A stretch of DNA of 64,000 nucleotides from Megaleporinus macrocephalus (GCA_021613375.1 CM038706.1:27799866-27863865), one strand, 5' to 3'. Shown: positions 22,448-63,867, counted from the stretch's first letter. The notes: a model not told the origin generated them from the sequence alone. Made by a program: numbers and translations.

Positions 22448-25400
22448 TAATTTTAAATGAAATTACTTGCTCTTATTACGATAACTGTTGACTCTACATC
22501 TTAGACATAACTGTCCATACTTATTGCACAGCTGCGGCTCCAGTGAAGAAACCGGCAGCACCAGTAAAGAAACCAGCGGCTGCAGCGGAATCGAGCAGCA
22601 GTGAAGACTCCAGCGACTCTGAGGATGAAGCTAAAACTCCTGCCAAGGTATGTTTCTACCTTAAACAGTAGTCTCTGTTAGTCAGTAGAGGCAGTTTTCC
22701 AGTTTGGTGATCGTATGTTGTTTGGTCTGGTGTTTCAGAAAGCGGCAGCAGTGAAACCCGTGGCACAGTCTCCTGCAGTGGCAGCCAGGAAGAAGGACAC
22801 CAGCTCCAGCAGCGAAGAGTCTGACTCTGAGGAAGAGCCGCCCAAACCTAAAGCCGCAGGTAAGTTACTGCAGTGTCAGGTTTAAACAAACTGAACCTTG
22901 CTGATCTGAAGAAACGAACAGAAGCTAACAGGTGGTCACAGAACTGTTTCAGAAGGCCTATACTTGGTTCATTGGCTGTTGCGGGCTCATTCCTGGAGTG
23001 AGACCATTCAGACAGCAACACAGTTGTGATGAAGTTAGCTCTGTGCTTGGTAAGAGTAAAGGCTCCAAATGATATTGATAGGTGGGAAATTCTGATGAAG
23101 GACACTTGTGTGCAGGACCTTCATGCGTGTTTTGATGTTGTTTTGAAAGTAATCACAGTTTAGATGGTCTGGGGCTTTACTGTATGAATGTAATGTGCTT
23201 CTCAGCTGCCAAGCCTGCGGTTGCAGCCCCTAAAGCTGTGGCTCCACCAAAAGCAGCAGTTCAGAAGAAGCAGGAGAGCAGCAGCAGTGAGGAGAGCTCG
23301 AGTGACTCTGAGGACGAAGCCCCAGCTAAGGTACTGTCTCACTATTAAATATTACCACACTGTCAGACACTGAGCCTGCTAAGACTTCCTTATCGTAGGT
23401 GAAGTGGTAGCATGGATACAAACTTTGTATATTGCTGATTTGACTATTGCAGCCAGCAGCGAAGGCCCCTGCTCAGGTGAAGCCCCCAGCCGCAAAGGCT
23501 GCAGCTCCAGCTGATTCCAGCAGCAGCGAGGACTCCTCAGATGAGGAGGAGGCACCTCCCAGCAAGAAACCTAAACCAGGTAAGTGGTGGGCAGTATGAC
23601 AGTATTTCATCATAATCATGATAATTGTTACAATAAGCTTTACTGAGCGCGCGGTGGCTGTTACCCGTACTCAAAGAACACTGAGTACCTACAATCAAAC
23701 CTGTTCAATCGTAGTACAGGGTACGCACAAATTAGTTGATCATAATTAGTTGATTATTATTATTATTGGAGACATTAAGTTGCCTCTAGAGGGTGGGTGT
23801 GTTTGTAAGAGAGAGAGTGAATGAGTAAATATATGTATGCTTGTGTGATGGACTGGTGACCTGTCCTGGGTGTTTCCTGCCTTCTGTCCAGTGAGCCCTG
23901 GAATGGGCTCCAGCACCCCCGTGACCCTAAAGTATACATAGCTTTAAAAATTTATTATTATTATTATTCACATTTTATCAATATGGTACTCACTGTTTTA
24001 TATTTAGTTTTGTCTGCTTAAATTTTTTTAAATTGTGGAATAACTGAATATCATGATGCATATTTGCGTATCATGAAAATAGAGGTGGTTGCTATGACAA
24101 AGTATACTGAGATGCTGTAAGAAATGTTCATAATACACAATACATTACAATATATATTTTTTTCCACATATCTGTTCGTTTGCTTCTGAAAAAAGGACCC
24201 GTAGTTACAGTGTGCAACTGTACATACTGTGTAGAACTAAGCAAGACTAGTTTGCACACGTTATCATGACGCATGCAGTGGCTCTGAATTCTATACATCC
24301 ACACTATGTTTAATAACGCGTATTGTACTATAATGAATTGTGATGATGTGTTTTGATAAAGGCTAATCAGTTAAGCATAAATATTCTTGCTACGTAGCTA
24401 ATGGGATTTATTTAACCTCTAGGCCCATATAGTGCTGTACCCCCACCCGCAGCTCAGAGTGCTCCTGCAGCAGCGGCTAAAAAAGCATCTAAAGACGAAT
24501 CGTCAGACAGCAGCGAGGACAGCAGTGATGAGGAGGAAGAAAAGAAAGCTCCTGGTAAGAATTTGGCCCTAAAGTCTGTTTTCATGCTGGATTCATGTGT
24601 TGATTTGGTAACGTAGAACCCAATTGCATTTGTTTCTAAGCAGCACCCACGAAGACTGTAACTCCTAAACCTGCTGCCAAGAAGGAGTCCAGTTCAGACA
24701 GCTCTGGTATGATCAAACACAGTACTTGTAATTTAGCTCATTCTGCTGTTAAGTCTATATCTGTCCAGTGGAGATCTCTTCCCCGAGGTTTTCTAAACAT
24801 ACAGGTGCTTTGTTTGTGGTACAGACTCGAGCTCAGAGGACGAGAAGCCAGCTACAAAAAAAACACCATCTAAAGCAACTCCTGCTAAAACCCCCCCAAG
24901 CAAAACACCTCCTGCGAAAACCCCACCAGCCAAAGCGGCACCTGCTCAAGAAGAAGAGTCCACATCTTCTAGCTCGGAAGACGATGAAGAGGAGGCGAAG
25001 AAGCCGGCTGCCAAATCAGCTCCGGCGAAAGCTGTGTCTGCCAAGACGACACCAGCTAAGGCCACTCCTGCTAAGCCTGCCCCTGCTGCGAAGGAGTCTT
25101 CCTCCTCCTCCTCCAGCTCGGAGGATTCTGATGATGAATCAGAGAAGCCTCCTACAAAAGCTAAGGTTGCTAAAACCACCCCAGCTAAGGCGACACCTGC
25201 AAAAGCCACTCCGGTGAAGCCCACCCCTGCCAAGACGACCCCTAAAGCCACGAAAGAGTCATCGTCTTCCAGCTCGGAGGAGTCTGATGATGATGAAGAG
25301 GAGGCGGCCAAAGCACCTGCAAAGACTACGCCAGCCAAGGCTCCTCCTGCAAAAACTCCTCCTGCAAAAACTCCTCCTGCAAAGGCAGCTGCTGCTAAGC

Positions 25401-28400
25401 AGGCTGAGTCTTCAAGCTCAGGTGAGACCCTCTGCACTAACGGCAGGTATGAAAGGTGAAATGTTCTGGCTTCACTAGTTCATTCAGTCAGCTGAGCTAA
25501 CACATTGGGGGTTATATACTATCAGCTTTTCTTTAGGAGACAGTAAGAGATGAGCAATGAAGGATGTGATGTAATGTACCTGTTTGTGGAAGGAGGTTAA
25601 TAAAGAAATAGAATTTAATGTGTAAGTTTGTGTGTAGGTTTGATGTAAACACAGGCAGATTACAGACTGATTAAAATAGTCTGATCTTCATGCTGCAGAG
25701 CAGAGGTTCTGTACAGATGCAGATCTAACAAAGGGCTTTTATAATCGCTATATAGTGGACTTCCTGAGACCAAACATTTAATTAACATATCTGGTGTAAA
25801 TACATTAAAACATCTGAGTTTTGTGTTTGGAGTTAAATAGCTGAAAAGTATGGAGTTAAAACAATTAGAATTGATTCTGTAGTGAATAATCATAATTCTA
25901 CCCAATCGAGCCATTAGCTTTAACACTCTGTCACCTCTCCAGCTGGTATGTGTGTGATTATAAATAAATAAACAGATAAAACAGATGTTTCTTTTGGCAA
26001 AGTAGCATTAACAGCAACCGCTTTAGCCTCACAGCGCACATCTCTCACCTGGTGAGAAACAACTACCTGTACGTCACGTTTCCTACTCTTTGTGTCGCGT
26101 CACATGTGGTGTGAAACGCGGTCACCTACAGTGTAGGAGCTTATTGAGAGGACTCGCGCAGATAATATAGGAACAGCAAGGGGGGTGGAATAAACATGAG
26201 TGCATCGATGTTTATGCTTCACAGTAATGACTTCATATGGCTTTCAGTTTGATCAGGGCATTGTTGCACCTCTAGTTTACACTGCATGCCTAAATCGCAT
26301 GCTTTCCTCAAACTGCATTAAGAACGTTGTTAAATCTCACACGTCACTCATGTGGTTTCTGACGCTTTATGGCAATGCTGTTTATTTATTGTTTGCTATA
26401 CAGATTCTGACAGCTCAGAAGATGAGGGCCCTGCCAAATCTGCCGCCACCCCCAAATCTGCAGTCACGCCCAAGCCTGCTGCTGCGTCCAAACCTGCAGC
26501 AAAGCCCGCTGAAAGCAGCTCAGACTCTGACAGCTCTTCTGAAGACGAGGAACCTCCTAAGAAAGCCGCTGCCACTCCTACCTCTAAATCAGCCCCTACC
26601 CCGACCAAGCCAGCTGCCAAGCCGGCCGAAAGCTCTGACACGGACAGCGACAGTTCAGACTCTGAGGACGAGGCACCAGCTGCTAAACCCGCTGCGGCCG
26701 CTAAACCCGCAGCCAAAGCTGCGCCCGTGACGGCTAAACCCGCAGCCAAAGCTGCAGCTGCAAAACCCGCAGCCCAGTCCAGCAGCAGCGACTCTGACAG
26801 CTCTGAAGAGGAAGAGGAGCAGAAGGCCAAAGCTGCCACCGTCACCAAGCCTGCTGTGACCCCAACCAGCGCTAAGAAGGCTGAGAGTAGCAGCTCGGAA
26901 TCTTCAGACAGCTCGGACTCGGAGACCGAAGCTCCAAAGACGACGCCGGCCAAGACTGCTGTGACCAACGGGAAAACGGCTACTCCCAAAACTCCTGCCT
27001 CCGCAGCGAAGACGCCCACCGCGAAACCTGCAGAGTCTTCATCCTCTAGTGAAGACAGCTCTGATGAAGAGGAGGAGACGACAACGAAAGCAGCTGTGAA
27101 GACCACACCCGCAGCAAAGAGCACACCAGCCGCCTCGGCGAAGACCAAGCCAGAAAGCAGCTCAGAGGACAGCTCTTCATCCGAGGAAGAAGAAGAAACG
27201 GAAGCTGCACCAGTGAACGGTAATGAAAGTACAGTTCAGATTCCGGGTTCTTCAGAGGAACGTGTGCGGTATTGTAGAGAAATGGATTCTGACAGGTTAT
27301 TAAGTCTCTGCTTGAGTGGCTGCTGAGTAAGAAATGCGGCCAGACGGCGCAGGCGGAGTGGCGGACGCTAAAAAGGTCATTTGTGTTTGTAGATGCTTTT
27401 ACTGAGAAAGCGTTTGGCCTTCTGTGCCCTTTAAACTAGGCGTGTGGCTTTTACTGCCTTTAGTGCTGAAAGTCCAATTAGGAGCTGTAGCTCTTGTAGT
27501 TTAAAATGTCACACCCTCTTTTAGTACTGCTTCCACGGCAACACACTACCCATCTTCAGAAGGCACTTGAGCCGGAGGTGCTTCCGGATTGGGTTTGTGG
27601 TCACCATAGGTGTCTGTGTCCGTCCGTCTGTCTGTTTTTTCACAAAACTGTAGCACTCTGCTTTAGTCTGATCTCTACTGAGCACTTCTTTCTATCCACA
27701 GGCACAGGAGGCAAGAGGAAGAGGGCGGAGGAGGAGGAGGAAGAGGAGGGAAGTGCACAGAAAACACCTACACAGAAAAAAATTGCTACCTCTACGCCTC
27801 ACTCTTTCCCCAAAGCCAAACAGAAGGTGAGGGTTTCTTTAAGCTAATAACATGTGCACACATCTGAGTTGGTACAGCATCAGTTCTTGACTGCTCTCCA
27901 GTCAGGTCAGCATGAAATATGTCTAATGTAAATGTACCCGTACTGGGTAATGTGCAGATACATGTAAATAAGTTTGTTTATGTGGGGATCAGAAAGTGTG
28001 AATTCAACACTGGCCTGTTTTTATTATTTGCATGTACAGATTAGAGTGCTTATTCAGAGCAGATCTTAGTTTGTAAAACAATAAATAAATAGGATTATTA
28101 TTCTAGTGTTTTATATTGTACATGTTTTATTTTGTCTGATCCAGCTTACGTCTTAAAACTAATTACTTGGATGCATGTTGTGTACAAAAGTCTTGAAGTT
28201 TGCCCGCCCCTCGTTTACAAAGTATGTCAAAAAAATCCCTTATTTTCAAATCATTCAGGGGACGTGGTGTTCAGTCATACACATGCAGCAGAACTAGGCA
28301 TTCGATTATGGCTGGCAAAGCAAAACAGTGTATTTTGAACATAAGGTAGTCTGATGGCGCTCAGGAGAAGTGATGGTGTGCTGAGTAAAGCAGGAGAAGG

Positions 28401-29001
28401 CTTGATTGTTCAGAGCTGATGAGGATGCTGGAGTGATGTGAAATACATCACTGATTGTGATCTTTGGTGGATCCTGTTGAAATCAGGTAGACAGGTAATG
28501 TGTACCGACTGAGACAGCGCCAGATGTTAAAGCACACGCTTGCTTGTACTGGATGTGTGTTGCAAGACAGCTATTTTCAGGCACTGAGGCATTTGTTGGG
28601 GAACTAACTGCTTGTGGTGAAGCACCATCATTAAGAATATCTTTTCTTTGTGTCTGTCGTGTTCCTTTAAAGAAAACCAATGATCCTTTCCGTAGAATAA
28701 GAGACGATGATGTTGACGTGGACCCCCGCCTGGCAGACAACTCTTTCAATGCCAAGGTAGCTTACAGTAACTCTTCAACAGTCGTAACAGAAGTATTCAG
28801 ACTCTCTTGAACTCTTCATTGACTCTCCCTTTTATGTTTAAGCTGGGATCCAGAGGAGACTGGGGCGAGAAGGCCAACGACGTCCTAAAATTCACCAAAG
28901 GCAAGTCCTTCCGACACGAGAAGACCAAGAAGAAGCGTGGCAGCTACCGAGGAGGTGCCATTTCCACCACAGTGAACTCCATTAAGTTTGACAGTGACTG
29001 A
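20139..29001 (+). CDS. nolc1: Nucleolar and coiled-body phosphoprotein 1 (Nopp140)
   Basis: Nopp140 is a casein-kinase-2-phosphorylated chaperone of box C/D and H/ACA snoRNPs that shuttles between nucleolus and Cajal bodies. Coding exons: 20139-20249, 21649-21704, 21817-21971, 22532-22647, 22739-22859, 23206-23330, 23453-23579, 24423-24554, 24644-24706 (or from 24641), 24825-25421, 26404-27219, 27702-27826, 28673-28756, 28843-29001. All are in phase: 2787 nt, 928 residues. Residues 1 to about 55 form the LisH region ([18 protein letters not shown], then LLDIFKFWL). The middle holds 17 acidic Ser/Glu/Asp clusters separated by Lys-Pro-Ala linkers. The last ~80 residues are the conserved Nopp140/Srp40 C-terminal domain ([30 protein letters not shown]). 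GPYSAVPPP matches the human linker. It is much longer than the ~699-residue human protein. Start: the ATG at 20139 lies in a good context and nothing upstream is needed. Confidence 0.95.
22415..22449. repeat. (TTA)n microsatellite in nolc1 intron 3
   Basis: This is a near-perfect TTA run of about 11 units in the intron between 21971 and 22532. A shorter relative occurs at 23755-23767 and again near 23951. Confidence 0.9.
23850..23935 (+). mobile_element. LINE-like 3' tail in nolc1 intron 7
   Basis: GTGATGGACTGGTGACCTGTCCTGGGTGTTTCCTGCCTTCTGTCCAGTGAGCCCTGGAATGGGCTCCAGCACCCCCGTGACCCT is the wording of a very common fish retroelement 3' end, which I associate with L2-clade LINEs and SINEs that share their tails. 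No reverse transcriptase frame is present. An ATT-rich stretch follows. Confidence 0.5.
24825..25421 (+). CDS. nolc1: nolc1 exon 10, multi-module repeat exon
   Basis: This 597-nt exon carries three whole acidic modules plus halves of two more, with linkers built from short TPAK/PPAK repeats. The short TPPAK copies are near-identical at DNA level (CCTCCTGCAAAAACT), so this part probably varies between alleles. Neighbouring upstream exons (3-8) carry one module each. The minus-strand open frame over the same region is a compositional shadow. Confidence 0.9.
26404..27219 (+). CDS. nolc1: nolc1 exon 11, largest repeat exon
   Basis: This 816-nt exon encodes the second half of one acidic module and six complete ones (for example [14 protein letters not shown] and [15 protein letters not shown]), each dense in casein kinase 2 SxxE/D sites. 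The linkers are [12 protein letters not shown]. It ends GTGAACG|gtaatg and continues at 27702 with a basic KRKR stretch. The 250-codon minus-strand frame here (26396-27148) mirrors the same repeats and is not a gene. Confidence 0.9.
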
Positions 29002-29474
29002 GATCAGAGCCCCTGACCATCCGTTTACTAACTCAAGTCAGGTCTGAGCCCTCTGCCTCACTTCCCATCCAACCTGGGCTTTTTTTTTTTTTTTTACTCA
29101 TCTAAACTGTGGTGTCGTGTCATAGGAACTGGCCGCTGGGCTTCTGCAGTGCTGGCCGCGTGTTGGCACTGTACTCAGACCAGTAAAAAGGAGTTAAAGA
29201 AGCCTGCAGCAGGCCAGAGCTGGACAGCAGTCACTTACATCAGTTCATCTCAGCTGAAGTTACATTAATCAGCCACAAGGTGGTGCCCCTCTGTTGTTTT
29301 TCCTCCTGCTTCACTGCATATTAATGTGATTTTGTTTTTGTTCCTGGTGACTAAGTACCACATTATTTTTGTCCATGTACGGCTATTATGTAAACTGTCT
29401 GGGAGGTTTATTTTTAAGTAACAGCTGTTTCTCCTTTATCGTACTAATTGCGGTTACGCTCCGATACGAGATGG

Positions 29475-29480
29475 ATTAAA
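29475..29480 (+). terminator. nolc1: Candidate nolc1 poly(A) signals (ATTAAA)
   Basis: ATTAAA at 29475-29480 is followed by T-rich and TTTGTTGG sequence. A second ATTAAA at 29763-29768 could serve a longer 3' UTR. No AATAAA is seen between the stop at 29001 and these sites. Confidence 0.45.
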
Positions 29481-32159
29481 GATTTCTTTTATATGTACAA
29501 TAGATTTGTTGGCGAGCCTAAGTTGAATGATGTGAAGTCCGTATTAGTGTAAATGTACTGTTAATGAAACAGATCGGTTCTTTAATAATGTGCAGTTTGA
29601 ATCTGATGATTTCTGTGAATTAGAAGTCTTAGAGATACCGCTGACTCTGGTACAGCAGAGCTCACACCTTTCACATCCTGGCAGTTTTAGTTTTTGGATT
29701 CTTATTTAACTTCCACAGCTATATTCTATATTTTCTTTCCTTGTTTCATGGAATAGTTTCTAATTAAAACTTGACTCCATCTTAACAGCCTGGATTTGAT
29801 CATGAATTCTGTTGCTCCTTCTGACCTCTCTTTGTTTTCGCCTAATTAGCAGAAGCTAGCAGCTCAGTCCCCAGAGCGCCACTTTCCAATAACCGTCTAG
29901 ACACACAGAGGAGCGTCTGAAAGCAAAACAGGACAGTCCTCCTTCTCAGTGTCCTGTAGACCCTCTCCAGTTTAGTGAAGCATCATTCATCCGTCCCGAG
30001 AGATGTTGGGATGCTGTGATACGACACTGTGATGTTGCTCTGAAAGGGTTTTATTTAATGTTGTGCTGCAACAGATATTCCATAATTCCAAAATGCAGTG
30101 ATTGTGCAGCTTAAGCTAGCCAAGATGGTGCTATGTAGTTGCTATGCTATTCCAAATGTTTGCTTAGATGTTGCAGTGGTATCTCATGTGGTTGCTAGAC
30201 GGTTGCTATGGTACATACAGCAGCCTTACAGGTTAATACTGGTAATATTTTCAGGGACTGTCATTTACAGAAATCTACCTGGAGTTTTATGTTCGGAGCT
30301 GCTGATTAATACGGCACGACATTTCAACCCCAGCGTAGCGTTAAAGGGAAACCTCACCAATTTCTACATGATTAAAAGGTGTAAACTGTTCAGTAGTGGT
30401 GGTAGGAACCAGGCGTCCACCTCTAACAGCTCCCTGATGGAAAGATATTATATGAAATGGAACGCTGCTGATGTTTCATTCTAGTTTTAATCAGTTTCTT
30501 TATGAATGCGTTCCTGGTGGTGGAGTATAAGCAGGGTGCTGAAATGGTCTCTAAAGAAAATGTCTATTTTTCAGATTTTCCACTATTTTACTGTCATCAC
30601 CCCAACCCACTCTGAATGACTCTTCACATCTCAATCACTGAATTACCCAGAAATGTTTAAACGAGTGGAATCCCGCTTTATGTGAAACGCTGTGTCATTT
30701 AAGCTGGAGCGGAACAGTGGAATAGCAAGTTAGTGAATGAGAAGCTACTGCAGGGTTGTGAAACGAGAAACAATGGAACATCAAACTGCTCCAGAATTAA
30801 AACCTAGTACTTTTTCCTTTTGGCCTTCATGACGTGATGATGACATCATATCGGTATAATCTGTAGCCACTCAGCAACTGGGCAAACTACATTTAGGATG
30901 CTACATCTCTTATTTCATCACTGACTCTGGCACGAGTCGGCCCCAGAAAACCCCAATTCAGCTGGAGGTTCTAGTCCTTAAACATGGTTCTTTAAAAAAA
31001 AAATACTGTGGCGCCGCTGTAGGAGGCAAATGGGCAGATGTGTGTATATATATTTCTTTTTTATTATTATAGCTTTAGTGTCCCTTTAACGTTTCAGTCG
31101 AGTGACGAGTCTCTGCAGAACAGAAGTGTGTTTGGAAAATAACAGCAACACCAACCTGTACAGTTAAAAACTCATCATTATGATTGGACGAATGATATAT
31201 GCCCACTTACTCTCTTCTGTCCTCAATTTGAGTCAGAGTGTGCCTTTAAGGTCTTGGTCAGGTTTTAGTGAAAAGCCCCTGCTAACGTGCGTAATAGCGA
31301 CAGTTACCAGACCGTCTATCAGCTCAGTAGTGCTGTTTCAGCAGTCCTGCTTTGAGGCTGCTTTCACTGCTGTTCTATAGGAAGCGTGGTCACCTGCATG
31401 TGTTAGTCTTCCCCAGGGCGTTTGCACGACTGGCAGTAATGTATCTGCTGCAGGTGCATCATGCTGCAGAGGCCGTGGCGAAGTGCAAAGTGAAGTGCTG
31501 ACCTAACAGCAGAGGAGGCAGGACGCACAAGCCCACCAGCCACAACACTGTGACAAAAGAAGCTCAGTAGATGACTGAGTTAGGTTTCCTTCTCGCAGCC
31601 CATCTCGTCTTAAGTATTTCCTTGTAAACAATTATGATTCAGACGTTAGAGCATCTGTTGTTTTCATAAAAGACCTGTGATGTTTCAACTAATTTGCTTT
31701 CCTACAGAAAAAAATACACACACAACCTTTTTCCAGATGTAGCATTTTTTCACCAGGACCAGCACTACACACAAGATAACATCCCACAGTAAATAAAATG
31801 GCTGCATTTGTGTTGTAGATAGTCTGTATATTTCTGTTTAGTTAACAGTTTCACATAAAACCATTTATACTTACAGCTTACTTACAGACCTGACCTTTTG
31901 CTTACATCTTAACAGCTGTATATAATCAGGACAAAGCCAAATAATTGCAATCAGGTGATTATGTACTAATCGTGATGGGCCTCATCTTAAAACAGGGGCC
32001 CTGATGTTTGTTCTCATAGTGGTAGCTTATATAAGGCTTCTTCTATAGAGGAGTGTGTGTAAAGCAAGTTTACTGGGCCAAAAAAAAAGAAAGAGTTGCA
32101 TGCATTACTTATGTGTTATCACTCAGGTATGTGTCCCCCTTGTCTCAAAGCTTTTTTGT

Positions 32160-32210
32160 GTAAGTTTTGGGGATTTGGAGACCTCTCTGGTGGAAATGTT
32201 TAATTGCAAT
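32160..32210. repeat. Short dispersed repeat, copy 1 (copy 2 at 48050-48105)
   Basis: TTTGGGGATTTGGAGAC followed by CTCTCTGGTGGAAATG is shared, with few differences, by 32166-32200 and 48055-48090. It is preceded in both by a GTGTAA-type stretch. The family is unknown. Confidence 0.5.
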
Positions 32211-33054
32211 AGAAGGAAACATTTTTAACTGTTTGAAACTCAATTTCAGTTTCAGAATTCACTGTTTAGGGGTTCTGCCACTTTTACTGGTGTCTGAAAA
32301 CATAGTGCTTAAGATCCAGTATGCCTAAACAGTCCCACAACTCACTAAAATAAGTAGTGTACAATGTATACTAGGGGATACCCATAATGCACTGCACTGT
32401 TCTGCTTAAAGGTTCACAAGGATCCTGAGGAGGATTACTGAACCGCAAACTCAGCGGTTATAGTGGACTAATGGCACAATGTTTACACTGTCTATGGGAT
32501 CAAGTCTGCTGTTGTGCAGTTATGACCAAACAAGTATAAAATAAGCCCAATCAGCCTTTACGCCTGGGGACGGTGAGCCCCAAGTCTTGTTGGAATAGAG
32601 GGGTAGAGTGCTGGGTTAGGGCTACAGAGGCACGCTCCAAACAACAAACTTCCCAGAACATATGCAAACGTAAGTATTTTCTCCATTACAAACAAAATAA
32701 TTCATCTTTTTATTATTTAATTATTTATTAATTTAATATCACCTCAGGGTATTATGGTCCTTTTCTTCACAACAAACATAAAAAGCATGTTTGTTTATGT
32801 CTCGGTAGACAGCAAGCTAACCACTGTTTCACTGATACGCAAATATAGTCTGTTGGGGTGTTTTGATGTGAAATGGTTCACTGTATAGACACTTACTGCC
32901 TCTCAATGAGCTAAATTTCTTTAGTGGTTGTGATAGAAACCTTTTATTTATTGTATAAAACCAGCAGTGACCCCACACTGATTTAGATAAAATCCAAATA
33001 AGCACATTTTCATTGCGTACTGTTTTGATACAGAACTGTGGTGTACAGACATAG

Positions 33055-34204
33055 TGTGTCTGAAATCGCCTACTTCTCTACTACTCAGTAGTGAAATCAG
33101 TAGGCGAGCACGGCTAGTAAGTCCAAATACTCAGTAGGCACTGAGTAGTACTCGAACGGTACCCGGATGACCTTCTGAATCAGCAGACATTTTTATGTAT
33201 GCGGCCACAGCACACTGTGCTATCCCATGATTCACCTGAAGCTATGGTGAATTCAAAGCTGAGGAAAAAAAACAGTGAAAAGCAGTCCGTCAGCCGTGTG
33301 TACGTAGCTATGGCTAGTGAACTGCCACTACAGAAGTTAACGCTACTGCTGAGGTAAACAGTGATTAAGTTCCTCCTGATTGGTCTTCTCTGAGCTACAG
33401 CTCGATACAGTATGACTACATATTCAGACAAAAACGCAGAAAAAGTCACAAAAAGTATGTAATCTGTCAGTAAACGGGGCTTTTAAATGAATAGCGGGAC
33501 TTTTACGGTGGTGGTCTGACGTCTTGCTTTACAGGACGTTGGTAAGATGGTGGATGAAGTATGTCTGAGATAGTGTGGATACTAAGGGTGCGTCGGAAAT
33601 CTCGTACTGGTCAAGTACGTACTCAGTTGGAGCTGCGTCACTGCCTGTCCGTTAAAGCAGTTCGCTCTTTCAGTGTGCAAGTGTTTAGTATCCGCACAAC
33701 CTCGGACGCACTACGTCCACCATCTTACCAACGTCCTGTTCTGTGTGTTTGTCTGAATCTGTACTCACACAGTGTCGAGCTGTAGCTCGGAGAAAGAGGA
33801 ATTTAATCATTGTTTACCTCAGCAGCAGCGCTAACTTCTGTAGCAGCAGTTTACTAGCCGTAGCTACGTACACACAGCCGATGTACTTTTCATTGTTTTT
33901 TATCTCTGTGGCTCCGATGGAATCATGGGATAGGACAGTGTGCTGGGGCTGCGTACTTAAAAACTCTGCCGGTGCAGTACGTCATCTGGGGACTTTTTGG
34001 CGTACTGTTTGACGAGTACTGCGTATTCAGACACCCTAGTCGTTCTCACGCACTGCGTTTGCGTACTGTTCAGTGTGGAGGTACGTGATTTCAGACACAC
34101 CCTAAAACTCACCTACTTAAACTGCCTACTAGTTTGCCGCTCGAGCAGTATGTACTCGCTCTAATCTAGTACCTGCTAACTAGTAGGTGATTTGGGACGC
34201 ACCC
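33055..34204. mobile_element. Nested inverted pair of related miniature transposons
   Basis: Outer termini AGTGTGTCTGAAATC (33055) and GATTTCAGACACAC (34089-34102) face each other. A second pair, GGGTGCGTCGGAAATC (33586) and GATTTGGGACGCACCC (34188-34203), defines an inner or neighbouring element, and ATTCAGACACCCTAG ends a third piece near 34040. The segments 33180-33449 and 33743-34012 are inverted relatives of each other. No intact transposase is seen. The superfamily is uncertain (PIF/Harbinger or hAT are possibilities). Confidence 0.6.
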
Positions 34205-34252
34205 ATACACTTCATTTACCACTCAGACACAGAAGACAGTCATGAAAAATGG

Positions 34253-34258
34253 TTTAAT
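34253..34258 (-). terminator. micu1: Candidate micu1 poly(A) signal
   Basis: TTTAAT on the plus strand gives ATTAAA on the transcript. GACTGTCTTCTGTGTCTGAGTGG follows as a GT-rich downstream element. This gives a 3' UTR of about 1.07 kb (34235-35326). The site lies about 40 bp from the end of the neighbouring miniature transposon. Confidence 0.45.
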
Positions 34259-35326
34259 ATGGTTGATACACTCTTATACAATCATTCCATATCATCCAGA
34301 AGAGTATAATACACTGTAGAAGACAGGAGAAAGTGTCCGCGGAGTGATACATTAAATCACACTGTAATGCTGCGCTTTGGCCATTTAGTTCAGTTTCCCT
34401 CTGAGTTAGTGTCCCTCTGAGTTTTGTGCTGCAAACTTACGTCAGCATGCTCAACAAAGTATTGCAAGTACATGTATGATATGTGAGAGGATGAAGTACA
34501 GAGCTCTAAAGAGGAGTTTCCATTTGCAAAGCAGTGACACGGGTCGTTACAAAACTTAACAATCCAGTCAGTGCCTTCACTACTACTGCATAGCCAATTT
34601 CATATTAATTAATCATCCACAACATCTTGCTTGATTCATCAGTTTATACAGGAACACTCCAGCGGCTGTAGTAAACAGTCGAGTACCGCAGACAACGTTA
34701 TGCCTGTAGTTTGTGAAAGAACAGAAAACTTGTTGTCCTGAACATAATTAGAACAGAAGCCAATGGGAACGTGCTCCAGCATCTGCTCACTGGCTCCTCT
34801 CCTGTATGTGTGCTGAATTAACACCATTTCTGTTATTCTTTCTCTCTGTTCTCTTCTTTTACTAAACACAGAAAACATTTCTAAATGCCTGCCTATGGTA
34901 ATCAACCATATGCTACAGATGCACTTGTTCTCAGAACGGGCCGTAGGGGCACCCAGCCGGTCCAGATTTTTGCTCAATCTCTATGAGTTGCAAATTTGGT
35001 TGGATGAAAACCTGGACTGACTGCGAGTCCCTAAGGACGGGTAAGAGAATCACTACTTTAAACTGCCTTAACCCCGAAAAACACCCAGCGATACAGAGTA
35101 ACTCCATGAAAAAATAAATATCATTGGCGTAGTGTGCAGAGGCCCAACACGTACATACAAACACACGCTGCAGCGGTTTCCTCACGCAGGAGCTCTGGTA
35201 CCTACAGCACGCTCGCCTGACTGATCAGGCTTATCAGGTGAGACGTCTTGATGAGTCCGTTCCAAGTTCCTAAAGGAACCTAGTGACGCGAGCACACACT
35301 GAGCTGTCACCTCTCTCGCGTTCGCT

Positions 35327-63867
<28,541 letters not shown>

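Larger units (their letters stand above)
29790..34205. other. Intergenic gap nolc1-micu1 (convergent 3' ends)
   Basis: No exon is supported here. It contains a GTTGCTA-type repeat relative (30115-30220), a GGAACCAG-family fragment (about 30400), a short repeat shared with 48050-48110 (32160-32205) and the nested miniature elements at 33055-34204. The 128-codon open frame at 30098-30484 runs through repeats and matches nothing I recognise. Confidence 0.55.

Noticed and set aside
26396..27148. 250-codon minus-strand frame opposite nolc1
   Set aside because: It mirrors the Ser/Glu/Lys/Ala repeats of nolc1 exon 11. The plus strand splices in phase and matches Nopp140.
33180..34012. Similar ~89-codon frames on opposite strands sharing LIxVYLSSSxNFCS
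   Set aside because: They are inverted copies of a miniature transposon. The resemblance reflects shared DNA, and no transposase motif is present.
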